Source: Clostridiales bacterium
Lineage (GTDB): Bacteria > Bacillota > Clostridia > Monoglobales > Monoglobaceae
DNA: 64,000 bases
Assembly: GCA_019419865.1 (NCBI GenBank)
Contig: JAHZIG010000004.1
Span: 91,094 to 155,093, forward strand
Reading direction: 5' to 3'
Position 1 is the first letter of the stretch. Every line of letters starts with the position of its first letter. A program made the position numbers and the translations under genes. The notes below the pieces were generated by a model. The model did no database searches. It was not told the DNA's origin and saw only the letters and a list, made by a program, of their open reading frames with translations. Below are positions 45,722 through 55,111 of the stretch, in pieces.

Positions 45722-46393
45722 TTATTTCACCGCCAGTTTATAACTTTCGTCAATCCTTCGGCAAAGTTCTTCAAAGGAAACCGAGCCGTCCAAGATCATC
45801 GTATACCAGTTCCTTTTATTCATGTGCCAGCCGGGGAAATATGTTTTCCGGTCGATCAGCGAATCCATCTTTTCAGGCCTGATCCGCAGGTCTATTATCT
45901 CGGCCGCTTTTCCCGGAACGATACCCAGCTTATCGGTGGAAACAGAAAGTAAAGCCCCGTACCATTTCTTTGTATCCTTGCGGCGCCAGACGGCGTTGTC
46001 GGGGAACTTGGTCCATAAATATTCCGGTTCGTCGCCGTACGTATCGCGGACGTAGCGGATCAGTTCTTTCGCCTGCGCGCTTTTGAACACGTCCGGTTCA
46101 AAACATATATCGGCAATATCGCGCAGGGTTTCTTCATATTCCGACCGCACGCCGCCGACAAAACCGCCGACGGCGTCGTCTGAAAGGTGGAGAGTATACG
46201 GCTCGTTGGCGGCGGGATCGATAACGGCGGCCGAAACTTCCCCCTGCGGAGTTATCGCGACGTTCATCACAAATCCGCTGTCCGGCAAGACCGTATGGTA
46301 AGCGTATACCTCGGACTCATAAGTAAAGCCATAAGCGGGCAGTTTATTCAAAGCGACGGCTTTTCGCCGAAATATACTTTCGATCATATCCAT
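45722..46393 (-). CDS. MmcQ/YjbR-family protein
   Basis: 223 residues. The C-terminal 110 residues match the MmcQ/YjbR fold (MNKRNWYTMILDG and the PEYLWTKFP region). An N-terminal part of similar length precedes it. These small proteins are called DNA-binding but the biochemical role is unclear. It follows the HxlR regulator after 2 bases, so the two form an operon divergent from the esterase/adenylation operon. Confidence 0.82.
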   Translation of the reverse strand: MDMIESIFRRKAVALNKLPAYGFTYESEVYAYHTVLPDSGFVMNVAITPQGEVSAAVIDPAANEPYTLHLSDDAVGGFVGGVRSEYEETLRDIADICFEPDVFKSAQAKELIRYVRDTYGDEPEYLWTKFPDNAVWRRKDTKKWYGALLSVSTDKLGIVPGKAAEIIDLRIRPEKMDSLIDRKTYFPGWHMNKRNWYTMILDGSVSFEELCRRIDESYKLAVK

Positions 46394-46395
46394 AG

Positions 46396-46794
46396 CTATT
46401 CCTCCTCCGAACCGGCGTCGCCGTAGAAGTCTTTCTCATACTTATACCCCCAGTTCATCATCGCGTAAAAAATAGGGTATAGATCGCGGCCCTTTTCAGT
46501 AAAGGAATATTCCGTATGAGGCGGGATCTCGTTGAATTGTTCGCGGTGGACGATCCCTTTGGCCTCCAAATCCCTCAGCGTCGCCGTAAGCATGGTGTTG
46601 GTGATACCGGGCAGATTCTTCTTCAGCTCTCCAAACCGGATGGAATCGTAAATACAGAGGACGTATAGGACCTGATCCGTCCATTTTCCTTGAAACAGCG
46701 TCAGTCCGGGCGTGACCGGGCAGTTTCCGTTTTCGGTCACGATCCCCTCTTTTAACCGTTTTAAAAATTCCTCGTAGCTCATCATCTGTTCCAC
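46396..46794 (-). CDS. HxlR-family transcriptional regulator
   Basis: About 132 residues from GTG 46794, which has AAGGGGG upstream; the longer frame to 46890 runs through the promoter. Winged helix typical of HxlR: GKWTDQVLYVL, RFGELKKNLPGITNTMLTATL, and HTEYSFTEKGRDLYPI. Such proteins often sense electrophiles or redox stress. A cysteine (CPVT) is present near the N-terminus, as in many sensors. Likely controls the divergent operons. Confidence 0.88.
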   Translation of the reverse strand: MEQMMSYEEFLKRLKEGIVTENGNCPVTPGLTLFQGKWTDQVLYVLCIYDSIRFGELKKNLPGITNTMLTATLRDLEAKGIVHREQFNEIPPHTEYSFTEKGRDLYPIFYAMMNWGYKYEKDFYGDAGSEEE

Positions 46795-46851
46795 AGCCGC
46801 ATTCCCCCTTATAGTCAGTTTTTTGATACCATGTACAAAATTTCTGCGTAC

Positions 46852-46879
46852 TTGATTTCTTGCATAGATATAGTATAAT
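46852..46879 (+). promoter_or_regulatory. plus-strand promoter of the esterase operon
   Basis: TTGATT (46852-46857), 16 bases, TATAAT (46874-46879). It overlaps the opposite promoter. Confidence 0.7.
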
Positions 46880-46900
46880 ATAAATACCAAGAATAGTCAA
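46872..46900 (-). promoter_or_regulatory. minus-strand promoter of hxlR-mmcQ
   Basis: TTGACT (46895-46900), 17 bases, TATACT (46872-46877). The two -10 boxes overlap, so one bound HxlR could control both directions. Confidence 0.75.
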
Positions 46901-46917
46901 CAGGATGTGATGTTAGA

Positions 46918-47610
46918 ATGAACACAGAACGAATCGATAAACGCGAATTTGACGCGGCGGGCAAAAAGGTCGAAGTTTACCCATGCTCCGAGCCGGGCTG
47001 CGCGGTCGTGTATCTAAATACCTTCTCAAGCGAGGGCGATAACGTGCACAGGGCGCTGCGCGGCATGGACTGTCCGTCTTTTACCCTCGTCGCTATAAGC
47101 GGCCTTGAGTGGGATCGCGATATGGCGCCTTGGGATATTCCGCCGATCTCAGAAAACGACACCCCCTGCACCGGGGGCGCCGACGAATACCTGCGGCTTT
47201 TAACCGAAGAAATCAAGCCGCGGGCGGAGGAGAATTTGCGCGGCGTTTCGTGGCGGGGGCTGGCGGGTTATTCGCTCGCCGGGTTGTTCGCGGTATACGC
47301 TCCGTATCGGACCGACCTTTTTTCGAGGATCGCGAGCATGTCCGGCTCCCTCTGGTTTCCGGGACTCATTGAATATATCTCATCCCATGAGATGAAAAGG
47401 CTGCCCGAAAGCGCCTATTTTTCTCTTGGGGATCTGGAGAACAGGACGAGAAACCCTTATCTGAAACCGGTCCGCGAGAATACGGAAAAGATCCAAAGCC
47501 TTTACGCGGGCTACGGCGTCGATACGTTCTTTCAGCTCAATCCGGGAAATCATTATAAAAACGCCGTCCGGAGAACGGCGGCGGGCGTTTCGTGGATCTT
47601 GAGCAGATAG
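46918..47610 (+). CDS. small esterase, alpha/beta hydrolase fold
   Basis: 230 residues. The nucleophile elbow is GLAGYSLAGLFAVYA (Ser near 119). The histidine lies in NPGNHYKNA near the end, and an aspartate in SLGDLENRT may complete the triad. It resembles the esterase D/IroE group that hydrolyses esters or siderophore-like lactones. First gene of the esterase-adenylation-GNAT operon. Weak RBS (AGGATG). Confidence 0.75.
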   Translation: MNTERIDKREFDAAGKKVEVYPCSEPGCAVVYLNTFSSEGDNVHRALRGMDCPSFTLVAISGLEWDRDMAPWDIPPISENDTPCTGGADEYLRLLTEEIKPRAEENLRGVSWRGLAGYSLAGLFAVYAPYRTDLFSRIASMSGSLWFPGLIEYISSHEMKRLPESAYFSLGDLENRTRNPYLKPVRENTEKIQSLYAGYGVDTFFQLNPGNHYKNAVRRTAAGVSWILSR

Positions 47611-47640
47611 ACTGAATATAACCGATAGGAGGGTCGTACT

Positions 47641-49122
47641 ATGACAGACACGATTTACGCGCTTTTTGAGGATGTAGCGCGCAACTATAAAAACGAAACG
47701 GCGATCATTGAAAATAATAGGACGCTGACCTTCGGGGAACTTTCCGATCTGGTAGATACTATAGCGGATTGTTTTCCTCAGGGAATCGCGAGTATCGGTA
47801 TCGTTATGAGCCACCGCGCGGAAATGATCGCGTCCATGCTGGCGGCGCTCAAACGCGGAGCGAGGTACGTTCCGGCCGAGCCGAATTTTCCCGTCGGCAG
47901 GATCCGCTATATGATGGAGGAAGCGAACGTCGATTTTATTATCACAGAAAAGGAAAACGAGAACAAGCTTAAGGGTTTTCCGCTCCGTTTGATCGACTGC
48001 GAAATCTGCGGCGCGGAAACGCCCGCCGCTAAAGAACCGCATGACTGCGCCCCGGAAACGCCCGCCTATGCGCTCTACACTTCGGGCACTACCGGACGCC
48101 CGAAAGGAGTATGCGTGAGCAACCGCAACGTATGCCATTATGCGCGGGCGTTTGAGCATGAGTTTCATCCCTCCGTCGGGGATATTATCCTTCAATACTC
48201 CGTATGCTCTTTCGATATTTTCGTGGAAGAGGTTTTCGCGGGGCTGCTGAACGGGGCGGCTCTCGCCATTCCCTCGGAAGAGGATAAATCGGATATCAAT
48301 TCCCTGATGGATTTTATTGAGCGGCGCCGCGTCACCATCGTTACCGGCTTCCCCTATCTTTTGGCGGAAATGAACCATCTTGAGAAGATCCCGTCCTCGA
48401 TACGGCTATTGATCAGCGGCGGGGACGTGCTGCGCGGGGTATACGTGAACAATCTTCTGGGTCAGGCGGAAGTCTATAATACATACGGCCCTTCCGAAAC
48501 GACGGTCTGCGCCTCCTACTACCGCTGCAATCAGGGAACCGTCCTGCCGGACGGGACTTACCCGATCGGACGTCCGGTAAAGGGCGCGGAGATCCGTATT
48601 TTAGATCGGGACGGGAAAGAACTGCCCGACGGCGAAATAGGCGAGATATGCATTTACGGCGACGGCGTGTCGCTCGGATATATCGGAGACCACGAAGAAG
48701 AGAATAAGGCCTTTGAGACGACGGAAGACGGGAGCCGGATGTATCGCAGCGGCGATCTGGGCTACATTTTGCCCGACGGGAACATAGCGTTCCTGCATCG
48801 CAAGGATACGCAGATCATGATCTACGGAAAGCGAGTGGAGGTTTCCGAAGTTGAATCCCGCCTCTATCAGTGCAAAGGCGTGGGACAGGCGGTAGTCCGG
48901 GCGTTTAAGGACGAAGAGGGGCTTGCTTATATGACGGCTTACGTGACGCCGTCCGATCCGGATATAAAGGCGTCCGAGATCAAAAAGGAGCTTGCGGAAT
49001 ATCTGCCTTCGTTTATGATCCCGGAGTTTATCGTAAAAATGCCGCAGATCCCATTGAACGCCAACGGCAAGCCGGATACGGCGAAATTGTCCGTTGTGAT
49101 GAAAGCGGGGAAGGCGCAATGA
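47641..49122 (+). CDS. stand-alone amino-acid adenylation enzyme (NRPS/DltA-like)
   Basis: 493 residues, the size of a single adenylation domain. Motifs: A3 LYTSGTTGRPKG, A4 SFDIFVEE with the Asp that binds the alpha-amino group, A5 NTYGPSETT, A7 YRSGDLG, A8 HRKDTQIMIYG and the A10 lysine in NANGKPD. It should make an aminoacyl-AMP. No carrier protein or condensation domain is adjacent, unlike the dlt operon. Strong RBS (TAGGAGGG). It overlaps the downstream GNAT gene by four bases. Confidence 0.85.
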   Translation: MTDTIYALFEDVARNYKNETAIIENNRTLTFGELSDLVDTIADCFPQGIASIGIVMSHRAEMIASMLAALKRGARYVPAEPNFPVGRIRYMMEEANVDFIITEKENENKLKGFPLRLIDCEICGAETPAAKEPHDCAPETPAYALYTSGTTGRPKGVCVSNRNVCHYARAFEHEFHPSVGDIILQYSVCSFDIFVEEVFAGLLNGAALAIPSEEDKSDINSLMDFIERRRVTIVTGFPYLLAEMNHLEKIPSSIRLLISGGDVLRGVYVNNLLGQAEVYNTYGPSETTVCASYYRCNQGTVLPDGTYPIGRPVKGAEIRILDRDGKELPDGEIGEICIYGDGVSLGYIGDHEEENKAFETTEDGSRMYRSGDLGYILPDGNIAFLHRKDTQIMIYGKRVEVSEVESRLYQCKGVGQAVVRAFKDEEGLAYMTAYVTPSDPDIKASEIKKELAEYLPSFMIPEFIVKMPQIPLNANGKPDTAKLSVVMKAGKAQ

Positions 49123-49583
49123 ATATTGAGATCAAAAAAGCGGAACTTTCAGACCTCGATCTGCTCCTGAAATGGCGGATGACCGTTTTGCGGGAAGTAT
49201 TCTCCATCCCGGCGGACCGTCCGACAGACGAATTGGAGCGGGAGAACCGACGGTATTATGAGACCGCGCTGCCCAAGGGCGCTCATATCGCCTGTTTTGC
49301 CCGCTCGGGCGACGAGATCGTCGGCTGCGGCGGCGTATGCGTCTATCGGGAACTCCCCTCGCCGGACAACCCGAACGGTTACTGCGGCTATATCATGAAC
49401 GTCTATACCAGCCCGGAATACCGGGGACGGGGCGTAGGGAGAAAGGTTGTGGACTGGCTTATAGAACAATCCAAAGAAAGAGGTATTCAAAAAATCTATC
49501 TCGAAGCCTCTGAATCCGGTTATACGCTCTATCAAAAGATGGGCTTTGTCGATATGCGCGGATATATGAAGCTGAACGGTTAA
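49119..49583 (+). CDS. GNAT-family acetyltransferase
   Basis: 154 residues with a complete acetyl-CoA site: VYTSPEYRGRGVGRKVVDWL (Q/R-x-x-G-x-G type) and the C-terminal SGYTLYQKMGFVDM. The start (ATGA overlap) is translationally coupled to the adenylation gene. It probably acetylates the product of, or an amine related to, that enzyme; substrate unknown. Confidence 0.85.
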   Translation: MNIEIKKAELSDLDLLLKWRMTVLREVFSIPADRPTDELERENRRYYETALPKGAHIACFARSGDEIVGCGGVCVYRELPSPDNPNGYCGYIMNVYTSPEYRGRGVGRKVVDWLIEQSKERGIQKIYLEASESGYTLYQKMGFVDMRGYMKLNG

Positions 49584-49689
49584 ATGTGGCTTGCCGCGCG
49601 GCCCAACGGATCGGCGTTATGAACAAAGTAGATCGAATAAGTTGAAGCGTCGCTGATTCGCCCAAAGCGGCGCGGTTTTCAAACCTCAT

Positions 49690-49744
49690 AAAAAACGCGC
49701 CTTAGCAAGGACAACCTATCCCGCTAAGACGCGCTCGTTATTCA
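49690..49744 (-). terminator. terminator of the wecB-tagO operon
   Basis: On the minus strand CGCGTCTTAGC (49733-49743) pairs with GCTAAGGCGCG (49696-49706), followed by TTTTTT (49690-49695). Confidence 0.85.
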
Positions 49745-49768
49745 ATTATGATCGTAAATTCCGCATAT

Positions 49769-50893
49769 TTACGCGTTAAAACGCTCTAATATCGCCTTTA
49801 CTATCCTTTCGGACGCGTGGCCGTCTCCGTAGGGGTTTACGGCATGAGCCATTTTGTCGTATTCCGCTTTGTCCGTTATAAGCTCCTTGGCCATGTTATA
49901 TATCACGTTCTCGTCGACGCCCGCGATCTTTACGGTTCCCGCGTCGACGGCTTCCGGGCGTTCGGTCTCGTTTCTCAAAACCAGCACCGGTTTGCCGAGC
50001 GAGGGCGCTTCCTCTTGCAAGCCGCCCGAATCAGTGAGAACCATGTAGCCGCGCTTAATAGCGTTATGCAGCTCGTCCGCGTTTACCGGGTCGATAAGTT
50101 TTACGCGATCCATGCCGCCCAGGATACCGAAAGCGGTATCGCGAACGACCGGGTTTAGGTGGACGGGATAGACGACCTCGATATCTTCAAAATCTTCTAC
50201 CAGTCTCTTGACCGCCCTGCATATATTTTCGAGCGGCTCGCCTAAGTTCTCGCGTCTGTGCGCGGTCATGACTATTACCTTTTTACCGTTCCAGTCCATG
50301 CCTTTAAGACCGTCGTCTTTGAACTCGTAATCGTCTCTGACCGTCGTCTGAAGCGCGTCGATGACCGTGTTGCCGGTGACGAAGATATTCTCTTTCGGCA
50401 CGCTCTCGTTGAGCAGGTTCCGCTCGTTCCTCGCCGTGGGAGCAAAATGCATGTCCGCGATAACTCCGGTTATCCGCCTGTTTATCTCCTCCGGGTATGG
50501 GAAATACTTATCGTACGTCCTAAGCCCCGCCTCGACGTGACCGACCGCGATCCGGTTATAGAACGCCGCGAGAGCGCCCGAGAACGTCGTCGAGGTATCG
50601 CCGTGGACGAGTACGATATCCGGCTTCGCCTCTTTCATGACCTTATCGAGTCCCTCCAGAGCGCGCACCGCAATATCTACAAGCGTCTGTCTGTCCTTCA
50701 TGATATTTAGATCATAGTCCGGCTTGATATCGAAGATCTCAAGCACCTGATCCAGCATCTGCCGGTGCTGAGCGGTAACGCAGACTACCGACTCGATCTT
50801 GTCGCCGTTCTTCTCAAGCTCTTTTACGAGCGGCGCCATTTTAATGGCTTCGGGTCTTGTCCCGAATATAGTCATAACCTTAATCTTGTTCAT
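49769..50893 (-). CDS. wecB: UDP-N-acetylglucosamine 2-epimerase
   Basis: 374 residues, non-hydrolysing type: TIFGTRPEAIKM, HVEAGLRT, TAHRREN and SGGLQEEAP. It converts UDP-GlcNAc to UDP-ManNAc, used for teichoic-acid linkage units and capsules (MnaA/WecB). It overlaps the tagO-like gene by 14 bases, so both serve one envelope pathway. Confidence 0.95.
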   Translation of the reverse strand: MNKIKVMTIFGTRPEAIKMAPLVKELEKNGDKIESVVCVTAQHRQMLDQVLEIFDIKPDYDLNIMKDRQTLVDIAVRALEGLDKVMKEAKPDIVLVHGDTSTTFSGALAAFYNRIAVGHVEAGLRTYDKYFPYPEEINRRITGVIADMHFAPTARNERNLLNESVPKENIFVTGNTVIDALQTTVRDDYEFKDDGLKGMDWNGKKVIVMTAHRRENLGEPLENICRAVKRLVEDFEDIEVVYPVHLNPVVRDTAFGILGGMDRVKLIDPVNADELHNAIKRGYMVLTDSGGLQEEAPSLGKPVLVLRNETERPEAVDAGTVKIAGVDENVIYNMAKELITDKAEYDKMAHAVNPYGDGHASERIVKAILERFNA

Positions 50894-51995
50894 CTCTATC
50901 CTCTTCCTCCATAAGTTGCTCGTCCGCGTTGTATGTTCCGTTATCGCCGGGTTCTTTTATCTCCGCCATTACCTTGACCGAGATCATCACGATTATCAAT
51001 ACCGACACTATGAGGAGTATCCCTCTCATATAGCCCTTGATCGATATGACCACGGCCGTCATACACAGCACGGCCGTAAGCGTGTATAGTATAGCGACGA
51101 CCCGCCTTTGCGAAAATCCCATATCGAGGAGTCTGTGATGAAGATGACCCCTGTCCGGCGACATAGGCGAGCGGCCGGTGAGCAATCGCCTTACGATCGC
51201 AAAAGCCGTATCGAATATCGGCAGACCGAGTATGAGTATCGGAACCGCGAAAGTTATGACCGCCGACATCTTAAGCATACCCTGAATCGATACGCAGGCC
51301 AATATATAGCCCAGGAACAGCGCCCCGGTATCGCCCATGAAGATCTTTGCAGGATTGAAGTTATATGGCAAAAATCCCAAGCAGGCGCCCGCGACCGCCG
51401 CGATCAGGATCGACGCGTTGAGGTTCTGGCTGAGTATGGTAAGCGCGAGCATCGCGGTCGAGGCGATCGACGAGACGCCCACGGCCAAGCCGTCGAGGCC
51501 GTCTATGAGGTTGAGCGCGTTGCATATGCCCACTATCCAGAACATGGTCACGGCGCATGAGACCCAGTAGTTTAAAATTATATACGGAGGTCCTACCCAG
51601 TTTGAGAGCGGATTCGCTATATGCTCTATCCTGACTCCGCTGTAGACCACGACCGCCGCGGCGAGGATCTGACACAGCAGCTTCACAATCGCCTTCATAT
51701 CGGTGATGTCGTCGATTATACCGGTAGTTACGATTATGACCGCGCCTATCAGCACGCCCAACGTCTCTCTGTCCAGGGTGGCGAAGCAGAGCACGCTCAC
51801 AATAAAACCGTAGAATATCGCCAGACCGCCCATAAGCGGCGTAGGCTTTTTATGAACGCGCCGCGCGTCCTTGGGCACGTCTATCGCGTTCACCTTATGC
51901 GCCAGCGATATTACCATAGGCGTTGCGGAAAACGCGATCAGAAACGCCACGACAAGCGCCAAAAAAATATATATCTTGTTATCAAATAATAGCAT
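50880..51995 (-). CDS. tagO: undecaprenyl-phosphate GlcNAc-1-phosphate transferase (TagO/WecA family)
   Basis: 371 residues with about 11 membrane helices. The MraY-like motifs are NLIDGLDGLA (Asp-rich), FLPYNFNPAKIFMGDTGALFLGY and the histidine of DRGHLHHRL. It starts teichoic-acid or polysaccharide synthesis by placing GlcNAc-1-P on undecaprenyl phosphate. The C-terminus is acidic and soluble. RBS is AAGGAG. Confidence 0.93.
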   Translation of the reverse strand: MLLFDNKIYIFLALVVAFLIAFSATPMVISLAHKVNAIDVPKDARRVHKKPTPLMGGLAIFYGFIVSVLCFATLDRETLGVLIGAVIIVTTGIIDDITDMKAIVKLLCQILAAAVVVYSGVRIEHIANPLSNWVGPPYIILNYWVSCAVTMFWIVGICNALNLIDGLDGLAVGVSSIASTAMLALTILSQNLNASILIAAVAGACLGFLPYNFNPAKIFMGDTGALFLGYILACVSIQGMLKMSAVITFAVPILILGLPIFDTAFAIVRRLLTGRSPMSPDRGHLHHRLLDMGFSQRRVVAILYTLTAVLCMTAVVISIKGYMRGILLIVSVLIIVMISVKVMAEIKEPGDNGTYNADEQLMEEEDRDEQD

Positions 51996-52047
51996 AGTAT
52001 ATTCTCCTTAAGCGGCGGAAAACAAAACCCTGTCGCCGCCGACTCTG

Positions 52048-53082
52048 TTAAGGCTGTATAAAGCCGACCTTTCTGTAAACCTTAGCGACCGTCTTCGACG
52101 CCGTCCGCGAGGCAAGCTCCGCGCCTTTTTTGTATACGCTCTTTAAATATTCCTTATCGGACATGAGCTCCCTGTACTTCTCCTGCATCGGGCGCAGGGT
52201 CTCGACCACCGCTTCCGCGACCGCCGCTTTGAAATCGCCGTAGCCCTTGCCCTCGAACTCAAGCTCTATATCCTCGGGGGATTTATGCGTAACAGCCGAA
52301 TATATGCTGATCAGATTCTCTATCCCCTCTTTTCCCTCGCCGCGTCTTACCTCCGAACCCGAATCGGTAACGGCGCGCTTGATCTTCTTGACTATCTTAT
52401 CGATAGGATCGAGCAAAAGAATATACCCGTTCTCGTTGGGATCGGATTTGGACATCTTCTGGGTCGGATCCTGAAGGCTCATTATCCTCGCTCCGACCTT
52501 AGGTATATACGCCTCGGGAACTACGAAGGTCTCGCTGTAGGCGTTGTTGAACCTGTTCGCAAGGTCTCTGGTAAGCTCGAGATGCTGAGACTGATCGTGA
52601 CCTACCGGCACGAGATCGGCCTGATATAAGAGTATGTCGGCCGCCATAAGCGACGGATAGGTAAACAGCCCCGCGTTAAGGTTATTCGCGTGTTTCTTCG
52701 CCTTGTCCTTATACTGCGTCATCCTCGAAAGCTCGCCCATGTATGTATTGCACATTAAGACCCATGCGAGCTCCGCGTGCTCCGGCACGTGCGACTGAAA
52801 GAATATAGGACTCTTATCCGGATCGATCCCCGCCGCTATAAACAGCGCCAAAAGATCCATCGCGTTCTTCCTAAACTCCTTCGGCTCCTGCCTGACCGTT
52901 ATCGTATGCATGTCCGCAAGCATGAAAAAGCAGTCGTATTCGCCTGTCTGCTGAAGTTCCACCCAGTTTCTGAGCGCCCCGACATAGTTGCCGAGCGTCA
53001 GCGCTCCCGACGGCTGGATCCCGCTCAGTATACGTTTTTTCTTAACGCCGCTTCCCGCCGCGTTCGTCTCGCCAGTATTCAT
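52048..53082 (-). CDS. trpS: tryptophanyl-tRNA synthetase
   Basis: 344 residues. The class I motifs are QPSGALTLGNYVG (HIGH equivalent, TLGN) and KMSKSDPNE. An extra, low-complexity N-terminus of about 14 residues precedes the catalytic fold. It charges tRNA-Trp. RBS is GGAGG. The upstream 200 bases show no T-box. Confidence 0.97.
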   Translation of the reverse strand: MNTGETNAAGSGVKKKRILSGIQPSGALTLGNYVGALRNWVELQQTGEYDCFFMLADMHTITVRQEPKEFRKNAMDLLALFIAAGIDPDKSPIFFQSHVPEHAELAWVLMCNTYMGELSRMTQYKDKAKKHANNLNAGLFTYPSLMAADILLYQADLVPVGHDQSQHLELTRDLANRFNNAYSETFVVPEAYIPKVGARIMSLQDPTQKMSKSDPNENGYILLLDPIDKIVKKIKRAVTDSGSEVRRGEGKEGIENLISIYSAVTHKSPEDIELEFEGKGYGDFKAAVAEAVVETLRPMQEKYRELMSDKEYLKSVYKKGAELASRTASKTVAKVYRKVGFIQP

Positions 53083-53285
53083 ATTTATCCTCCGATTTAT
53101 TTATGTTCTGTTCTTATTGATGTAGTTGTTATTGTTTATTTATGCGTTCGCCGGATCGATACGATCGTTATCCCCGCGGCCGCATATCAGACTTCTAAAC
53201 GCTTTAACGCGGCTTCGCTTATACGCGCCGCGCCTTGATATACGCGTTATGTTTTATTCTATAATTTCCGTTATTATATATCCCG

Positions 53286-54482
53286 TTATTCGCCGACGAC
53301 TTCCTTTAATACGTCGCCCAAGACCTTTATTCCGTATTCGATCTGCTCCTTTGTCGCGGTCGAATAATTCATTCTGAATGTGCTGTATTTAGCTCTATCG
53401 TCGATCATCGTCGTAGAGCCGGGAACGAAAGCCACGCCCTTCTCTATCGCCTTTTCCAGTATCTCCTTGCTGTCGTACTGCTCCGGCATCTCGCAGAAAA
53501 GGAATATTCCGCCCTCGGGGCTGGTATGCGTGACGCAGGACGGGAAATACTTGTCCATGCACTCCTGCATAAGCGCGCACTTCTCGCCGTAGGACTTACG
53601 CAGCTTCTTGATATGATCGTCTATGGAATATCTCGTTACGTATTCGTACGCTATCATCTGAGAGAGCACGTTGGTGTGAACGTCCTGGACCTGCTTGCAT
53701 ATTATCATTCTCTCCATCAGATCCTTGTCGCAGGATACGAAACCTAAACGCATACCGGGCGACAAGATCTTAGAGAACGAACCAAGGTAAACCACTCTGC
53801 CCTCTTTGTCCATCGATTTTATGGTCGGAACGTCCTCGCCGGCAAACCTGAGTTCGCCGTACGGGTTGTCCTCAAATATAAAGAAGTCGTACTGCTCGGC
53901 CAGCTCAAGGAGCCTCTTCCTCTTCTCGAGCGACATGGTTATACCCGACGGGTTCTGGAACGTCGCTATCGTGTAGACGATCTTGATATTCGGATGTTCT
54001 TTTAAAAGCTCCTCGAGCTGATCTAAGTCCATTCCGTCGGAGAGGTTCTTGACCCCGTACAGCTCCGCGTTATATGAACGGTACGCGTTAAGTCCTCCGA
54101 CAAAGCTCGGCTCCTCGCAGACTACCGCGTCGCCGGGGTTGATAAGCGACTTCGCCGCAAGGTCGATACCCTGCTGACCGCCGCTCGTGATTATCGTCTC
54201 GTCGCGGTCGGATATTATCCCCTGTTTGGTCAGCCTGTCCTTGACCCAGTTCCTGAGCGGCTCGTAGCCCTCTGTAACTCCGTACTGGAGCGCTACCCGG
54301 CCTTGATTTCTGAGCACGTCGCTCGCAACCTCCGCCAGCTCCTCGCAGGGGAACAGGTTCGGGTCGGGAGCGCCGCCCGCAAAAGAAATTATGCCCGGCT
54401 TCGCCAAAAGCTTGAATATCTCTCTGATCGCCGACGCCTCTAAGTGCGATACCTTGTCTGAAAACTTTGTCTTAATGTCCAT
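53286..54482 (-). CDS. class I/II PLP aminotransferase (2-aminoadipate type)
   Basis: 398 residues. It begins like LysN/aromatic aminotransferases (FAGGAPDPNLFP). PLP contacts are SGGQQGID and EDNPYGEL, with the Schiff-base lysine in LGSFSKILSPGMR (near 238). It may act on 2-aminoadipate, branched-chain or aromatic acids. Lone gene between trpS and the small membrane protein. No GntR domain, so it is the enzyme and not a MocR regulator. Confidence 0.9.
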   Translation of the reverse strand: MDIKTKFSDKVSHLEASAIREIFKLLAKPGIISFAGGAPDPNLFPCEELAEVASDVLRNQGRVALQYGVTEGYEPLRNWVKDRLTKQGIISDRDETIITSGGQQGIDLAAKSLINPGDAVVCEEPSFVGGLNAYRSYNAELYGVKNLSDGMDLDQLEELLKEHPNIKIVYTIATFQNPSGITMSLEKRKRLLELAEQYDFFIFEDNPYGELRFAGEDVPTIKSMDKEGRVVYLGSFSKILSPGMRLGFVSCDKDLMERMIICKQVQDVHTNVLSQMIAYEYVTRYSIDDHIKKLRKSYGEKCALMQECMDKYFPSCVTHTSPEGGIFLFCEMPEQYDSKEILEKAIEKGVAFVPGSTTMIDDRAKYSTFRMNYSTATKEQIEYGIKVLGDVLKEVVGE

Positions 54483-54601
54483 TATTATACGCCTTCCTTT
54501 TTATCTATTTTTGTAATACCTGCCGCCCTGTATTCGCGACCAAAATATCAAGCATGGCGCCCGCGCGCCTATGTCCGCGCGAACGCCTAATACTTCATGA
54601 T

Positions 54602-55045
54602 CTACAGTGTGATATATCCGTTCTTCTGGTGGATCTTCTCTACCTCTTCCTCAAAAGACAGATTCGATTCTTCGTCGTCATCCTGCTCCGCAGTCTCCGT
54701 ATCTGCAGCGGCGTCCGAACCCGGCGCCTTATACGAGAACTGAGACGGATCGCTCTTAAACTTGACCTTAGAGCTCGAGCCGCGCTTTAAAACGAACTTT
54801 TGAACCAAGCCGAAAACAGCGAGCGCCGCCGCTATAGCTGCGGCTATTATAAGGATAGTCCCGACGACTCCGTCGAAGAATCTCTTGATCCGCAGTATCC
54901 TATTCTCTCTTTCGATGCGTTTTTTGCGCCTCGTATACATATCCGACGCTTTGTCCTTCACCGAGCCGATATAATCGCCCGCGCTTTCGATATACGGCGA
55001 TACGAAACCGGCGGCTTCGTCCGCGTATTCGCGTAATTTTTTCAT
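54602..55045 (-). CDS. small single-pass membrane protein, unknown function
   Basis: About 147 residues from ATG 55045, 7 bases after GGAGG (a TTG at 55051 overlaps the RBS). A helical charged N-terminus leads to one membrane helix (about residues 62-85), then an acidic disordered tail. It occupies the place where ftsH often follows hpt, but has no ATPase or protease motif. I do not recognise a family. Confidence 0.7.
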   Translation of the reverse strand: MKKLREYADEAAGFVSPYIESAGDYIGSVKDKASDMYTRRKKRIERENRILRIKRFFDGVVGTILIIAAAIAAALAVFGLVQKFVLKRGSSSKVKFKSDPSQFSYKAPGSDAAADTETAEQDDDEESNLSFEEEVEKIHQKNGYITL

Positions 55046-55111
55046 GTCCAAACCTCCTCTTTTTATCCGGCCGCGCTCTTTATAATTTTTCCGCGCCGCC
55101 GTCTATACTTT

